Shown piece after piece: positions 7,201 to 12,897 of a stretch of DNA of 13,407 bases (the first letter of the stretch is position 1; every line of letters begins with the position of its first letter). A program made the position numbers and the translations under genes. The notes beneath the pieces were generated by a model. It was given only the letters and a program-made list of their open reading frames with translations, had not been told where the DNA came from and ran no database searches. Origin of the DNA: Deltaproteobacteria bacterium (GTDB taxonomy: Bacteria; Desulfobacterota_B; Binatia; UBA9968); assembly GCA_005879255.1 (NCBI GenBank), contig VBKY01000179.1:1-13407 (forward strand). The letters run 5' to 3'.

Positions 7201-7383
7201 CGACTCTTCGGCGGCGAGTGCCGCAACTTCGGTGTTCACCTGCACTTGCGGCGCAGTAATGTCAGGCACAGCGTCGATGGGCAAATGCAACGCTGACCAG
7301 AGACCAGCCGCGAACAGGATTACGGCGGCCAACAGGATGAACCCGGGCTGGCGCATGGAAAATTCCAGAATTTTATCAATCAT
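4228..7383 (-). CDS. czcA: Heavy-metal efflux RND pump, CzcA type
   Basis: 1051-aa inner-membrane RND pump that takes periplasmic or cytoplasmic divalent cations to an outer-membrane channel using the proton gradient. Length equals that of known CzcA proteins. The first membrane helix is at about 12-30, followed by the first large periplasmic loop. Helix 4 has the proton-relay motif DFGLIIDGAVVIVEN with D404, D410 and E417, which matches D402, D408 and E415 of Cupriavidus CzcA. CusA-type copper pumps lack this DFG...DGA pattern, so a Zn/Co/Cd/Ni range is favoured. The second periplasmic loop contains PKLDEGSITAMLYKPVGMS. The final helices end near residue 1040. Its start is 12 bases after the czcC stop, and the GAGG site overlaps that stop (TTGAGG), so the two are translationally coupled. 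No adaptor gene lies between them. Intact throughout. Confidence 0.97.
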   Translation of the reverse strand: MIDKILEFSMRQPGFILLAAVILFAAGLWSALHLPIDAVPDITAPQVQVNTEVAALAAEESEKLITHPIEIALAGLPGVDEMRSLTKFGLSQVTIQFKDNTDIYRARQLVAERLQGVLERLPAGALPKLAPISTGLGEIFYYNLQYRADAKNKPSTELEQLIELSEIQEYVIKPLLRTVPGIAEINESGGYERQFVVQPKPDSLVEVGMTFSELANLVAQNVENAGGGIISRGTEQLTIRAVSRVNDVEDIANLPLKFGAGVKPLLVKDVAEVRPGTKFRTGAATLNGHETVIGTTMMLAGENSREVAERVKTRIAEIQTKLPDGVEIQIQYDRSQLIDRTVRTVRTNLFEGAVLVVVVLLGLLGNWRAALIVASAIPLSFLFALTGMTRFGISGNLMSLGAVDFGLIIDGAVVIVENVVRRLGERQHDLGRALTVEERSHTVLAAAKQVGNPMFFGVVIITVVYIPILALTGIEGKMFHPMALTVMLALAGALLLSLTLMPVLCSFVLRGKVHEGDNRLIRLVKQAYAPTLQLALRLRWVVVMVAVAIFGGSLWLFQHLGAEFVPKLDEGSITAMLYKPVGMSLEESLRTDIEVENRLFKEFPEITRVFTRIGTSEIATDPMPPNESDVYIFYKPLAEWPKTEGRPANKTELREQIEAMLKKINPDYSILFAQPIEMRFNEMLEGTKAELSVKIFGSDYDVLEKHAEQIKGILEKTPGVAQVEFETEGRTPQLQMQIKRDVLRRYSLQAGEANKAINVALAGQEVGTIVDGNRRHDIVVRMPDELRADDEQIKKLPVRVGQTGLIPLGKLVEFTTLKAVEPIRRDDGQRRAALMVNLKVSDVEGFVREAQRRIREQVRLPDNYIIEFGGQFKNLQEARTRLAVVVPSALGLIFVLIFFAFGSLRQALLVYSGIPLAVTGGILALWLRGMPFSITAAVGFIALSGVAVLNGLVIISYFNQLREEGKSIRDSVIDGSLTRLRPVLMTALVASLGFVPMAIATGAGAEVQRPLATVVIGGILSSTFLTLVLLPVLYEWVERNTAARLSGNEIR

Positions 7384-7395
7384 GGCTGGCAGGCC

Positions 7396-8760
7396 TCAAG
7401 GTTTCGGAGATTTGGTCTGAACCGCGTTGATGTTAAGGCCGGTGAGCAGTTCCATTTGTTGCGCCGCTTCGAGCGCCTCACGCCTGGTTTCCAGCAGAGC
7501 CTCTACCGCTTCGAGATATTGCTTCTGCAACTCAATGTAAGTTGCAATCGGCACCGCGCCGAGCCGGTAGTGACGATCGGCCAGCTCCGCCGCCTTGCGA
7601 AATCCAGCCACCGATTCCGGGCGCCACTTCGCCATCTCAGTTAGTTTCGTCTGATACATCAACGCCTTCTCGACTACTTGTCTTTCGATGTTCCGCTGGG
7701 TCACGTACATGGAGGTCTCCGCTTGCTTCTGCCGCGCCATGGCTGTCTCGACATTGCCCTCGTTGCGATTCCAAAGCGGCAGCGGCACGGAGATACCGAT
7801 TCCGAATTGGCGCTCACGGTCGGCCGCTCGCTCCTGCGAAAAATAGGGTCCTACCGTGAGTGAGGGGTAAGCGTCCTTTTTAGACAACTCAACTTTGAAT
7901 CCCTGTTGCTCCAGCTCTACCTGACGCATCAGTAACTCAAAATTGTTCGCGCGCGCCGCCGTAAGCAGCGCGTCCACTTCCGGCGCGCGGTTGAAGCTAA
8001 GATTCACCGGAGCGATTTTTATCGCTTGCTTCCATGACTGTCCGCTCAATTGGTTCAATTCGAGCAGCGCCGCCTGCTCCGCGACCGAAGCTTCGCTCGC
8101 TTTGCGTAGCATCATGATTTCTGTTGCTTCAATGATGCGAAGTTCCAACTCTGGCGTGATTCCGGCCGGATCCCTTTGTACCAGCACCTGGCGCAAAGCG
8201 TGAAAACGGTCCGCCACTTCCCTGGCTGCCACTGCTTTCTGCTGGGATGCGAACAAGCTGAAGGCGACCGAACGCGTCCGGGCGGCGAGCGCGGATTTGA
8301 ACTGCGCGAATCCCAATTCGGCCAGTTGCATCTGTTGATTGGCAATGGCCTTGCGCAGCGGGATGCGCCCCGGCCATTCAAATGTTTGCCTTACCGATAC
8401 CGACCACGCGAGACCTTCAGCGGCTAGTCCCCCGCCGGTCGCGCGTTTGTCACCAATCGTCGTAGAGAGATCGGGATTTGCCCACGCCGCCGCGGTTCGG
8501 GCTTGGCCTTTGGCAGCAGCAATCTCAGCATTATAGAAATTGAGTTCGGGATTGTGCTCCAGAACATCAGCAACCACCGCATCCAGCGCCATCTGGTTCG
8601 TCGCGGCCGCTACTTTGGTAGAGTCTGATGTAGTTCGCTCGGCAGCGTCCGCCTGGTAGGCGCGCAAAGCCGCGATGAGCACCACAGCAGAGATTATGCA
8701 GTAAAGCTCATACCGTAAATTGGATTTTGTAAAAAGCCAGACAAAACACCGTCGCGGCAT
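7396..8760 (-). CDS. czcC: TolC-family outer-membrane efflux channel, CzcC type
   Basis: 454-aa outer-membrane factor forming the exit duct for the RND pump. A signal peptide with a long n-region covers about residues 1-40 (core CIISAVVLIAAL, likely cleavage in ADAAE). Two OEP repeats follow, about 55-240 and 260-440, rich in long amphipathic helices. FEWPGRIPLRKA in the first and VPLPLWNRNEGNVETA in the second are the characteristic turn and strand motifs of CzcC-like channels. AAAGGAG sits seven bases before the ATG at 8758-8760, an excellent site. The last codons overlap the ribosome binding site of czcA. Upstream, 104 bases separate it from the His-rich gene. Family firm; partner choice follows from adjacency. 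Confidence 0.95.
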   Translation of the reverse strand: MPRRCFVWLFTKSNLRYELYCIISAVVLIAALRAYQADAAERTTSDSTKVAAATNQMALDAVVADVLEHNPELNFYNAEIAAAKGQARTAAAWANPDLSTTIGDKRATGGGLAAEGLAWSVSVRQTFEWPGRIPLRKAIANQQMQLAELGFAQFKSALAARTRSVAFSLFASQQKAVAAREVADRFHALRQVLVQRDPAGITPELELRIIEATEIMMLRKASEASVAEQAALLELNQLSGQSWKQAIKIAPVNLSFNRAPEVDALLTAARANNFELLMRQVELEQQGFKVELSKKDAYPSLTVGPYFSQERAADRERQFGIGISVPLPLWNRNEGNVETAMARQKQAETSMYVTQRNIERQVVEKALMYQTKLTEMAKWRPESVAGFRKAAELADRHYRLGAVPIATYIELQKQYLEAVEALLETRREALEAAQQMELLTGLNINAVQTKSPKP

Positions 8761-8864
8761 TCGATACTCCTTTGCTCCAGGAAGGCGGCGCCTTAAACGA
8801 GCGACCGCCCGCCTAAAAAACGGATAGACTGTTTCCTTTGGGAAAAATTAAAAAATTGACGACT
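8761..8864. other. Structured leader between the His-rich gene and czcC
   Basis: Contains AAGGC-GGC-GCCTT and a longer AGGCGG...CCGCCT pairing near 8782-8816, plus an A/T-rich run (8823-8858). No T-tract follows any stem on the minus strand, so it is not a standard terminator. It may be a leader structure or simple spacer. The czcC ribosome binding site AAAGGAG is at 8767-8773. Confidence 0.3.
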
Positions 8865-9308
8865 CTACGCGAGTCGTGGAGGGGATCGCGGTGCGCTTGG
8901 AGCGAGAAGGACCTCTGGCACAGGTGGTGGGTGGTCTCGCTTTAGGATGTGAGTGAATGGAACGAGTTGCGTATGACCTATGACCAAATCGACGAGGAAA
9001 ATCTCCGGACTTTCCTCAAGGCCCGTCAGCAGAGAATCAACACTACGCGTAAAGAGAGCTGAGAGGCCGCTTTGTGAGACGACCCACGGACTGCTATCAC
9101 CCACCGCGACATTCTTTTGTTGCGCATGGCGGTGATCTTGAGCTGACACGGGAAGAAAATCGGCGTGGATAATTGCGTGCTGATGCACGTGGCCAGCGTG
9201 ATCGTGATCATAAACCGGATGAAAGTGCAAAGTGGGGAGGAGAAAAGAAGCCGCCAATAGAAGCGGCAGAAGTGTTAGCTGCAAGTAATTTGATCGTAAT
9301 GCCGACAT
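8865..9308 (-). CDS. His-rich exported protein, CzcI-like by position
   Basis: 147 aa from the ATG at 9306-9308; a TTG 17 codons upstream is open, but neither start has a strong ribosome binding site, and the ATG puts a signal peptide at the N-terminus (LTLLPLLLAASFLLP). Ten His lie in residues 28-61, in runs such as LHFHPVYDHDHAGHVHQH, so the mature protein should bind Zn, Cu or Ni in the periplasm. The C-terminus is proline-rich (DHPPPVPEVLLAPSAPRSPP). It precedes czcC in the same direction. In Cupriavidus the small exported CzcI sits in the same place before czcC and is thought to modulate the system. I infer an analogous role from position and composition only. I see no cysteine, so a thiol metal site is excluded. 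Confidence 0.75.
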   Translation of the reverse strand: MSALRSNYLQLTLLPLLLAASFLLPTLHFHPVYDHDHAGHVHQHAIIHADFLPVSAQDHRHAQQKNVAVGDSSPWVVSQSGLSALFTRSVDSLLTGLEESPEIFLVDLVIGHTQLVPFTHILKRDHPPPVPEVLLAPSAPRSPPRLA

Positions 9309-9384
9309 AACAGCTGCACTTATGATGTAACGTTGGGGAAAAGTCAACTTCACTGTCAACTATCGACTTGTTGTCGTGCTGACT

Positions 9385-9396
9385 GCCGTCGACGGC
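9385..9396. promoter_or_regulatory. 12-bp perfect palindrome upstream of the metal operon
   Basis: GCCGTCGACGGC is a perfect palindrome 77 bases before the His-rich gene. It could be an operator half-pair for a metal regulator (no regulator gene is in the window) or chance in GC-rich sequence. No good -35/-10 pair is recognised next to it. Confidence 0.25.
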
Positions 9397-9434
9397 GAGA
9401 TGCTGGCACGGCTCTAATCCAGTCCATGTTTGTT

Positions 9435-9479
9435 TGGCACGGGAGTGTCATCGTACTTGGGACATTGCCCGATGTGCCA
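9435..9479 (-). terminator. Interrupted stem-loop immediately after chrA
   Basis: Read on the minus strand right after the chrA stop: TGGCAC pairs with GTGCCA, then GGG with CCC and GTC with GAC, separated by small bulges. The stem ends with AAACAAAC rather than a T-run, so this is a plausible transcript end or stabilising structure but not a textbook intrinsic terminator. Confidence 0.35.
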
Positions 9480-9481
9480 CC

Positions 9482-10720
9482 TTAGACCCTAGCCCGAAGG
9501 CCTACGTAAAAAGCTGTCTTTACTCCCGGAAGCGAAAAGAGTCGACTTCGCAGCACACCGAAAACCGAACCGGCAATCATGATTTTAACTGCGCCAATGC
9601 GCGAGATCACCAATGTGATAACGGTCGCGATTAAAATGGCGACGGCCGCAAAATCAGGAAGTGCATGAGGCGCCATCTGGCCAAGTTTAACTACAAGAAT
9701 TCCCATTACAGCTGGTCCGATGCCTTTCATCGCTGCTGTGGTCCACACGAGCTTTCTGACGCGCTCATAGATTGGGAGAATTGGCAACGTGATGACGAAC
9801 GACGGCAAGAAAATCGCGGCGGCAGCTAGCGCCGCTCCCCCGAACCCCGCGAGCTTATAGCCGACGTACGCGGCAACGATTATCATCGGACCCGGAGTGA
9901 ACTGGCCGAGCGCAAGCCCGTCAATGAACTCTTGATGTGTGAGCCAGTGATACTGATCAACTGCCTGTTCTTGGATCAGCGCTATGATGGTCAAGCCGCC
10001 CCCGAAGGTCAGTGCCCCAATCTTGGAAAAGAAAGTACCAATCTCCGTCAGGCCTGCTGGCTGTGCCGACGCGGTTGCTTGCGCGGGAAGCGCGACGAGT
10101 GACATTGGACCCCACGGACCAAAACTCGCCCCGATGAGAAAGGCGGTCATTACAGCGAGGATAAGCGCGCCAGCGCGCAGCGAATGAAAGATTAAGATTC
10201 CCGCCCCGGCCGCAAGCGCTAGGGTTGGCGCAACTCCAACGGGGCTGAACACCACCGCAGCCGCCGCTGCAAGGGCAATTATAATCTGGAGAAACGTCGA
10301 GACCTCGGACCTGCTGAGACGATAGACAGCAACGACGAAAATCCCCACCACCACAGGTCCCAAGCCGTAGAGCCCGCCGCGCATGATCGGTGTCGCACCG
10401 AGGTGGGCGTAAGTTAATGTGAGGGCGAGCATGACGCCGAAGGCGGGAAGCACGAAACAGAGTCCCGCGAGCAAACCGCCCCAGAAACCTCCACGCGCAT
10501 ACCCGAGGAACATGCAGAACTGTGTCAGAGTAGCTCCAGGAATTAGGTTGGCCAGGGAAAGCCCTTCGACGAAGCGTTCTTTAGATACCCACTGACGCTT
10601 TTCTTGAAGCTCGGCTTGCAAGATTCCGTAAATGGCAGGGCCACCATAAGCTGTGGCCCCCAGCTTCAGGAAACCTGATACGATTTCCTTCCAGTTTTTT
10701 TTAAAATCGGCTTGTTCCAT
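9482..10720 (-). CDS. chrA: Chromate transporter ChrA, two-domain form
   Basis: 412-aa inner-membrane protein of the CHR family that exports chromate from the cytoplasm. Two homologous halves are clear. The first (about 13-180) starts FLKLGATAYGGPAIYGILQ and has SLANLIPGATLTQFCMFLGY. The second (about 228-395) starts FFSKIGALTFGGGLTIIAL and has ALGQFTPGPMIIVAAYVGY. The paired GG(P/G) and PG-T/P motifs and about ten membrane spans are diagnostic; length matches the long-chain family (about 400 aa). AAAAAGGA lies about nine bases before the ATG. It follows a superoxide dismutase remnant by 38 bases. In several chr operons a superoxide dismutase (ChrC) accompanies chrA, which supports a chromate role. 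No ChrB regulator is present. Sulfate or another oxyanion as substrate cannot be excluded. Confidence 0.96.
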   Translation of the reverse strand: MEQADFKKNWKEIVSGFLKLGATAYGGPAIYGILQAELQEKRQWVSKERFVEGLSLANLIPGATLTQFCMFLGYARGGFWGGLLAGLCFVLPAFGVMLALTLTYAHLGATPIMRGGLYGLGPVVVGIFVVAVYRLSRSEVSTFLQIIIALAAAAAVVFSPVGVAPTLALAAGAGILIFHSLRAGALILAVMTAFLIGASFGPWGPMSLVALPAQATASAQPAGLTEIGTFFSKIGALTFGGGLTIIALIQEQAVDQYHWLTHQEFIDGLALGQFTPGPMIIVAAYVGYKLAGFGGAALAAAAIFLPSFVITLPILPIYERVRKLVWTTAAMKGIGPAVMGILVVKLGQMAPHALPDFAAVAILIATVITLVISRIGAVKIMIAGSVFGVLRSRLFSLPGVKTAFYVGLRARV

Positions 10721-10758
10721 GATCCGCGTCCTTTTTTTGGGGTGCGTGACGACGAGTT

Positions 10759-10989
10759 CTAGGCGCGCTCGTGGTTTCGATAAAGAGCGGAAACGTTTTC
10801 CCAGTTGATATTGTTCATAAAGGCGTCTACATAGGCTGCCGCTTTGGCTCCGTAGTCCATGTGGAAGGAATGTTCGTACATATCGAGTGCGAGGATGGGA
10901 CTAGCGCCAGCCAAACAGTAGGTGTGGTCCGCGGCTCATTGATTGATTAGTTCTTTGTCTCGATGTGAGTAGGTAAGGAACACCCGGCG
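10759..10989 (-). pseudogene. Superoxide dismutase 3' remnant with an internal stop
   Basis: The minus strand reads VFLTYSHRDKELINQ, then a TGA (10936-10938), then AADHTYCLAGASPILALDM and on to a natural-looking end (NVSALYRNHERA, stop at 10759-10761). Aligned by eye with the other copy in this window, the shared 62 residues differ at nine positions, one being the TGA in place of Trp (TGG). The third and fourth metal ligands (Asp and His of DMYEHSFH) remain, but everything before the GW(V/L) region, including the first two His ligands, is missing. Homology stops within a few bases of the beta-propeller stop codon (10991-10993), which marks a junction. It lies directly upstream of chrA, where a ChrC-like superoxide dismutase would be expected. 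Confidence 0.88.
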
Positions 10990-10990
10990 C

Positions 10991-12196
10991 CTAACGCAAG
11001 TTCCCCGTATGGCCGAGGGAGTAACGACCCGGCTGAGGCCAGAGCGTGAGGCCATGCGGTTCTTTACCTACGGGGACGCTTTTCATTTCACCCGTTGTTG
11101 TGTCGATAGCATACACCACATTGTCAAAGCGGCCGGAAAGCCAGAGCTGTTTTCCGTCGGCGCTTACGTTACCCATATCGGGACTACCGCCGCCGGGAAT
11201 CGGCCACGTGGCTAATATTTTATGCGCGGTGAAATCGATGACGGAGACGCTACCTTTGCCTCGCGGAGGACCGAAGACTTTATTGATCCCGCGGTTTGCG
11301 ACATACAGTTTCGATGCATCGCGGCTCGGGTAGAGTCCGTGCGTTCCGACACCAGTCTTGATAAACCCGATCTCGCTGAATTTGTCCCCGTCAATGAGAA
11401 ACACACCGTCAGCCTTCATGTCGGCCACAAAGAAAATCTTGCCGTCGGGAGATACCCGAATATCCTGCGGCATGCCACCTTTGGAGAGCGTTAGATACCC
11501 AATCACTTTGTGCTCTACGAAATCAATCTTCGCCAGTCTGCCTTGGAACTCGCAGGTAAAGATCGCGAAGCGGCCATCGATGGAAAAGTCGGCGTGATTG
11601 ATCCCGCCGCAGCCGGGCACCTCCAGCGAACTTTGCATTTTCATTGTCTGCGGATCACGGAAATCGAGCCGCTTCAACTGCTCAGCCACAACGACTGCGG
11701 AATGACCGTCGGGCGTAAAATACATATTATAAGGATCGTCCACCGGAATATTTTTCCCCGGCTTTCCTGTTATCGGATTGATCGGCGTCAGACTTCCCTC
11801 AATGCGATGTTCGGCATTGTTAGCTACCCACAAGGTCTTGAGATCCCATGAGGGCACGACGTGCTGAGGATTAATCCCAACCGGGAAATGATCGACCACT
11901 TTGAGTGTCTCCGAGTCAATCACCGTCACGTTATTGGACTGACGGTTGGGCACATAGACTCGTGGCAGCGCACCGCTTACAACGGCACTGAGCTTACCGG
12001 CCTGAGTTTCGCTATAGAGGTTGTTCGAGTCGATGACCGGCGGCATGCCAGGAACGGTTTTGATCGCGGGTGCAGCAGAGTTCCCTGCAGATACTGCCGC
12101 CATGGCGCTTGTGCGTAGCGACAGTGCAAGAACGATAGCGGTACCTGCACCTGAGGTAAGAACGATACACTGAATGATACGCTTGCAGGTTAACAT
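10991..12196 (-). CDS. Secreted YVTN/YncE-like beta-propeller protein
   Basis: 401 aa from the ATG at 12194-12196; a GTG nine codons upstream is open, but the ATG gives a proper signal peptide (CKRIIQ, hydrophobic core, cleavage near TSAMA). The rest is a series of about seven beta-propeller repeats. Examples are RVYVPNRQSNNVTVIDSETL, FTPDGHSAVVVAEQLKRLDF, VSPDGKIFFVADMKADGVFL, KLYVANRGINKVFG and VSADGKQLWLSGRFDNVVYA. The C-terminus (LWPQPGRYSLGHTGNLR) looks complete. These proteins act in the periplasm as binding or scaffold proteins; the ligand here is unknown and I see no CxxCH haem motif or catalytic site. It lies 52 bases after the DUF1080-like gene, in the same direction. Its stop codon abuts the superoxide dismutase remnant, so its 3' edge is a recombination boundary. 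The ribosome binding site is weak, suggesting coupling to the upstream gene. Confidence 0.88.
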   Translation of the reverse strand: MLTCKRIIQCIVLTSGAGTAIVLALSLRTSAMAAVSAGNSAAPAIKTVPGMPPVIDSNNLYSETQAGKLSAVVSGALPRVYVPNRQSNNVTVIDSETLKVVDHFPVGINPQHVVPSWDLKTLWVANNAEHRIEGSLTPINPITGKPGKNIPVDDPYNMYFTPDGHSAVVVAEQLKRLDFRDPQTMKMQSSLEVPGCGGINHADFSIDGRFAIFTCEFQGRLAKIDFVEHKVIGYLTLSKGGMPQDIRVSPDGKIFFVADMKADGVFLIDGDKFSEIGFIKTGVGTHGLYPSRDASKLYVANRGINKVFGPPRGKGSVSVIDFTAHKILATWPIPGGGSPDMGNVSADGKQLWLSGRFDNVVYAIDTTTGEMKSVPVGKEPHGLTLWPQPGRYSLGHTGNLR

Positions 12197-12248
12197 CGGC
12201 TCGCTTTCGACGTTGGGAGGCACAGGCGGTGTTTGGTAGCTGTTTGGT

Positions 12249-12851
12249 TCATGAGCCCGGTCTCCCGATGCCGGTGAGTGCGCCGTAGCTGAAGTCGTCG
12301 AACAGCGTTACGCTGTCCGCCTTGGTCCAGACGCCGACCGCGCCGGCGCCGGCGATATGATCGTCTTCCATTTCGATGTACGCCTTGCCGTCGAGCAGCA
12401 CGCGGATTTTCTTGCCGGAGAACTCCACTCGCAGCGTATGCCAGGTGTTGCGCGGGACGGGCGCATCGACGTACATGAGCGTTCTGCGGCTGCCGTTCTG
12501 CGTATAGTACAGCGACACGTTGTCCTCCAGCGCATTGCCGCGCGCAACGTAGTAGTTGTCGCGGTCCTTCCAGCGCCACACCAGTCCACCGGCCTGGTCC
12601 TCTTTGCCCGAGATCGGCTTGAATTTCACTTCGACGTAGCCGTCGGCAAATGAAGTGTCCTGCTTAACGCACCACGGGTACGTGCCGCTGCCCGATTGCC
12701 TGAGCACGTTCGGCTTGCTGGGAGCCGTCGCGTCGGCCTCGACCGACCACTTCGGCGAGCCGCGTCCAGTGACACCGGCATGCCAGCCGGTAGGTAGGGT
12801 ACCCGCCGTATCCTGGTCGAACGATATCGTTGCGGCGAGGGGAGTATTCAT
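12249..12851 (-). CDS. DUF1080/LamG-like jelly-roll protein
   Basis: 200 aa from the ATG at 12849-12851. The frame is open further upstream, but that part overlaps the superoxide dismutase gene and reads as nonsense, so I start here. The sequence is one concanavalin-type beta-sandwich: FDQDTAGTLPTGWHAGVTG, DGYVEVKFKPISGKEDQAGG, VWRWKDRDNYYVARGNALED, NTWHTLRVEFSGKKIRVLLD, then GVWTKADSVTLFDDFSYG. This order is typical of DUF1080 (3-keto-disaccharide hydrolase-like) proteins; most are of unproven function and may bind carbohydrate. No signal peptide is seen, so it is predicted cytoplasmic unless exported by another route, unlike the next gene. Base use is notably GC-rich. It starts 46 bases after the superoxide dismutase stop, in an operon-like arrangement. 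Only a weak AGGT lies before the start. Confidence 0.85.
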   Translation of the reverse strand: MNTPLAATISFDQDTAGTLPTGWHAGVTGRGSPKWSVEADATAPSKPNVLRQSGSGTYPWCVKQDTSFADGYVEVKFKPISGKEDQAGGLVWRWKDRDNYYVARGNALEDNVSLYYTQNGSRRTLMYVDAPVPRNTWHTLRVEFSGKKIRVLLDGKAYIEMEDDHIAGAGAVGVWTKADSVTLFDDFSYGALTGIGRPGS

Positions 12852-12897
12852 GGTGCAAGACCTGCGAGGGTTGTCAAAATAAGCGTGAGCGTCTTTT

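Noticed and set aside
8835..8858. TTTCC/GGAAA hairpin next to an A/T run as a terminator for the His-rich gene
   Set aside because: On the minus strand the T-run comes before the stem, not after it, and the stem is only five base pairs.
10759..12196. Insertion sequence or transposon as the cause of the sod disruption
   Set aside because: No transposase, terminal inverted repeats or target duplication could be seen at the junction; homologous recombination is the simpler reading.
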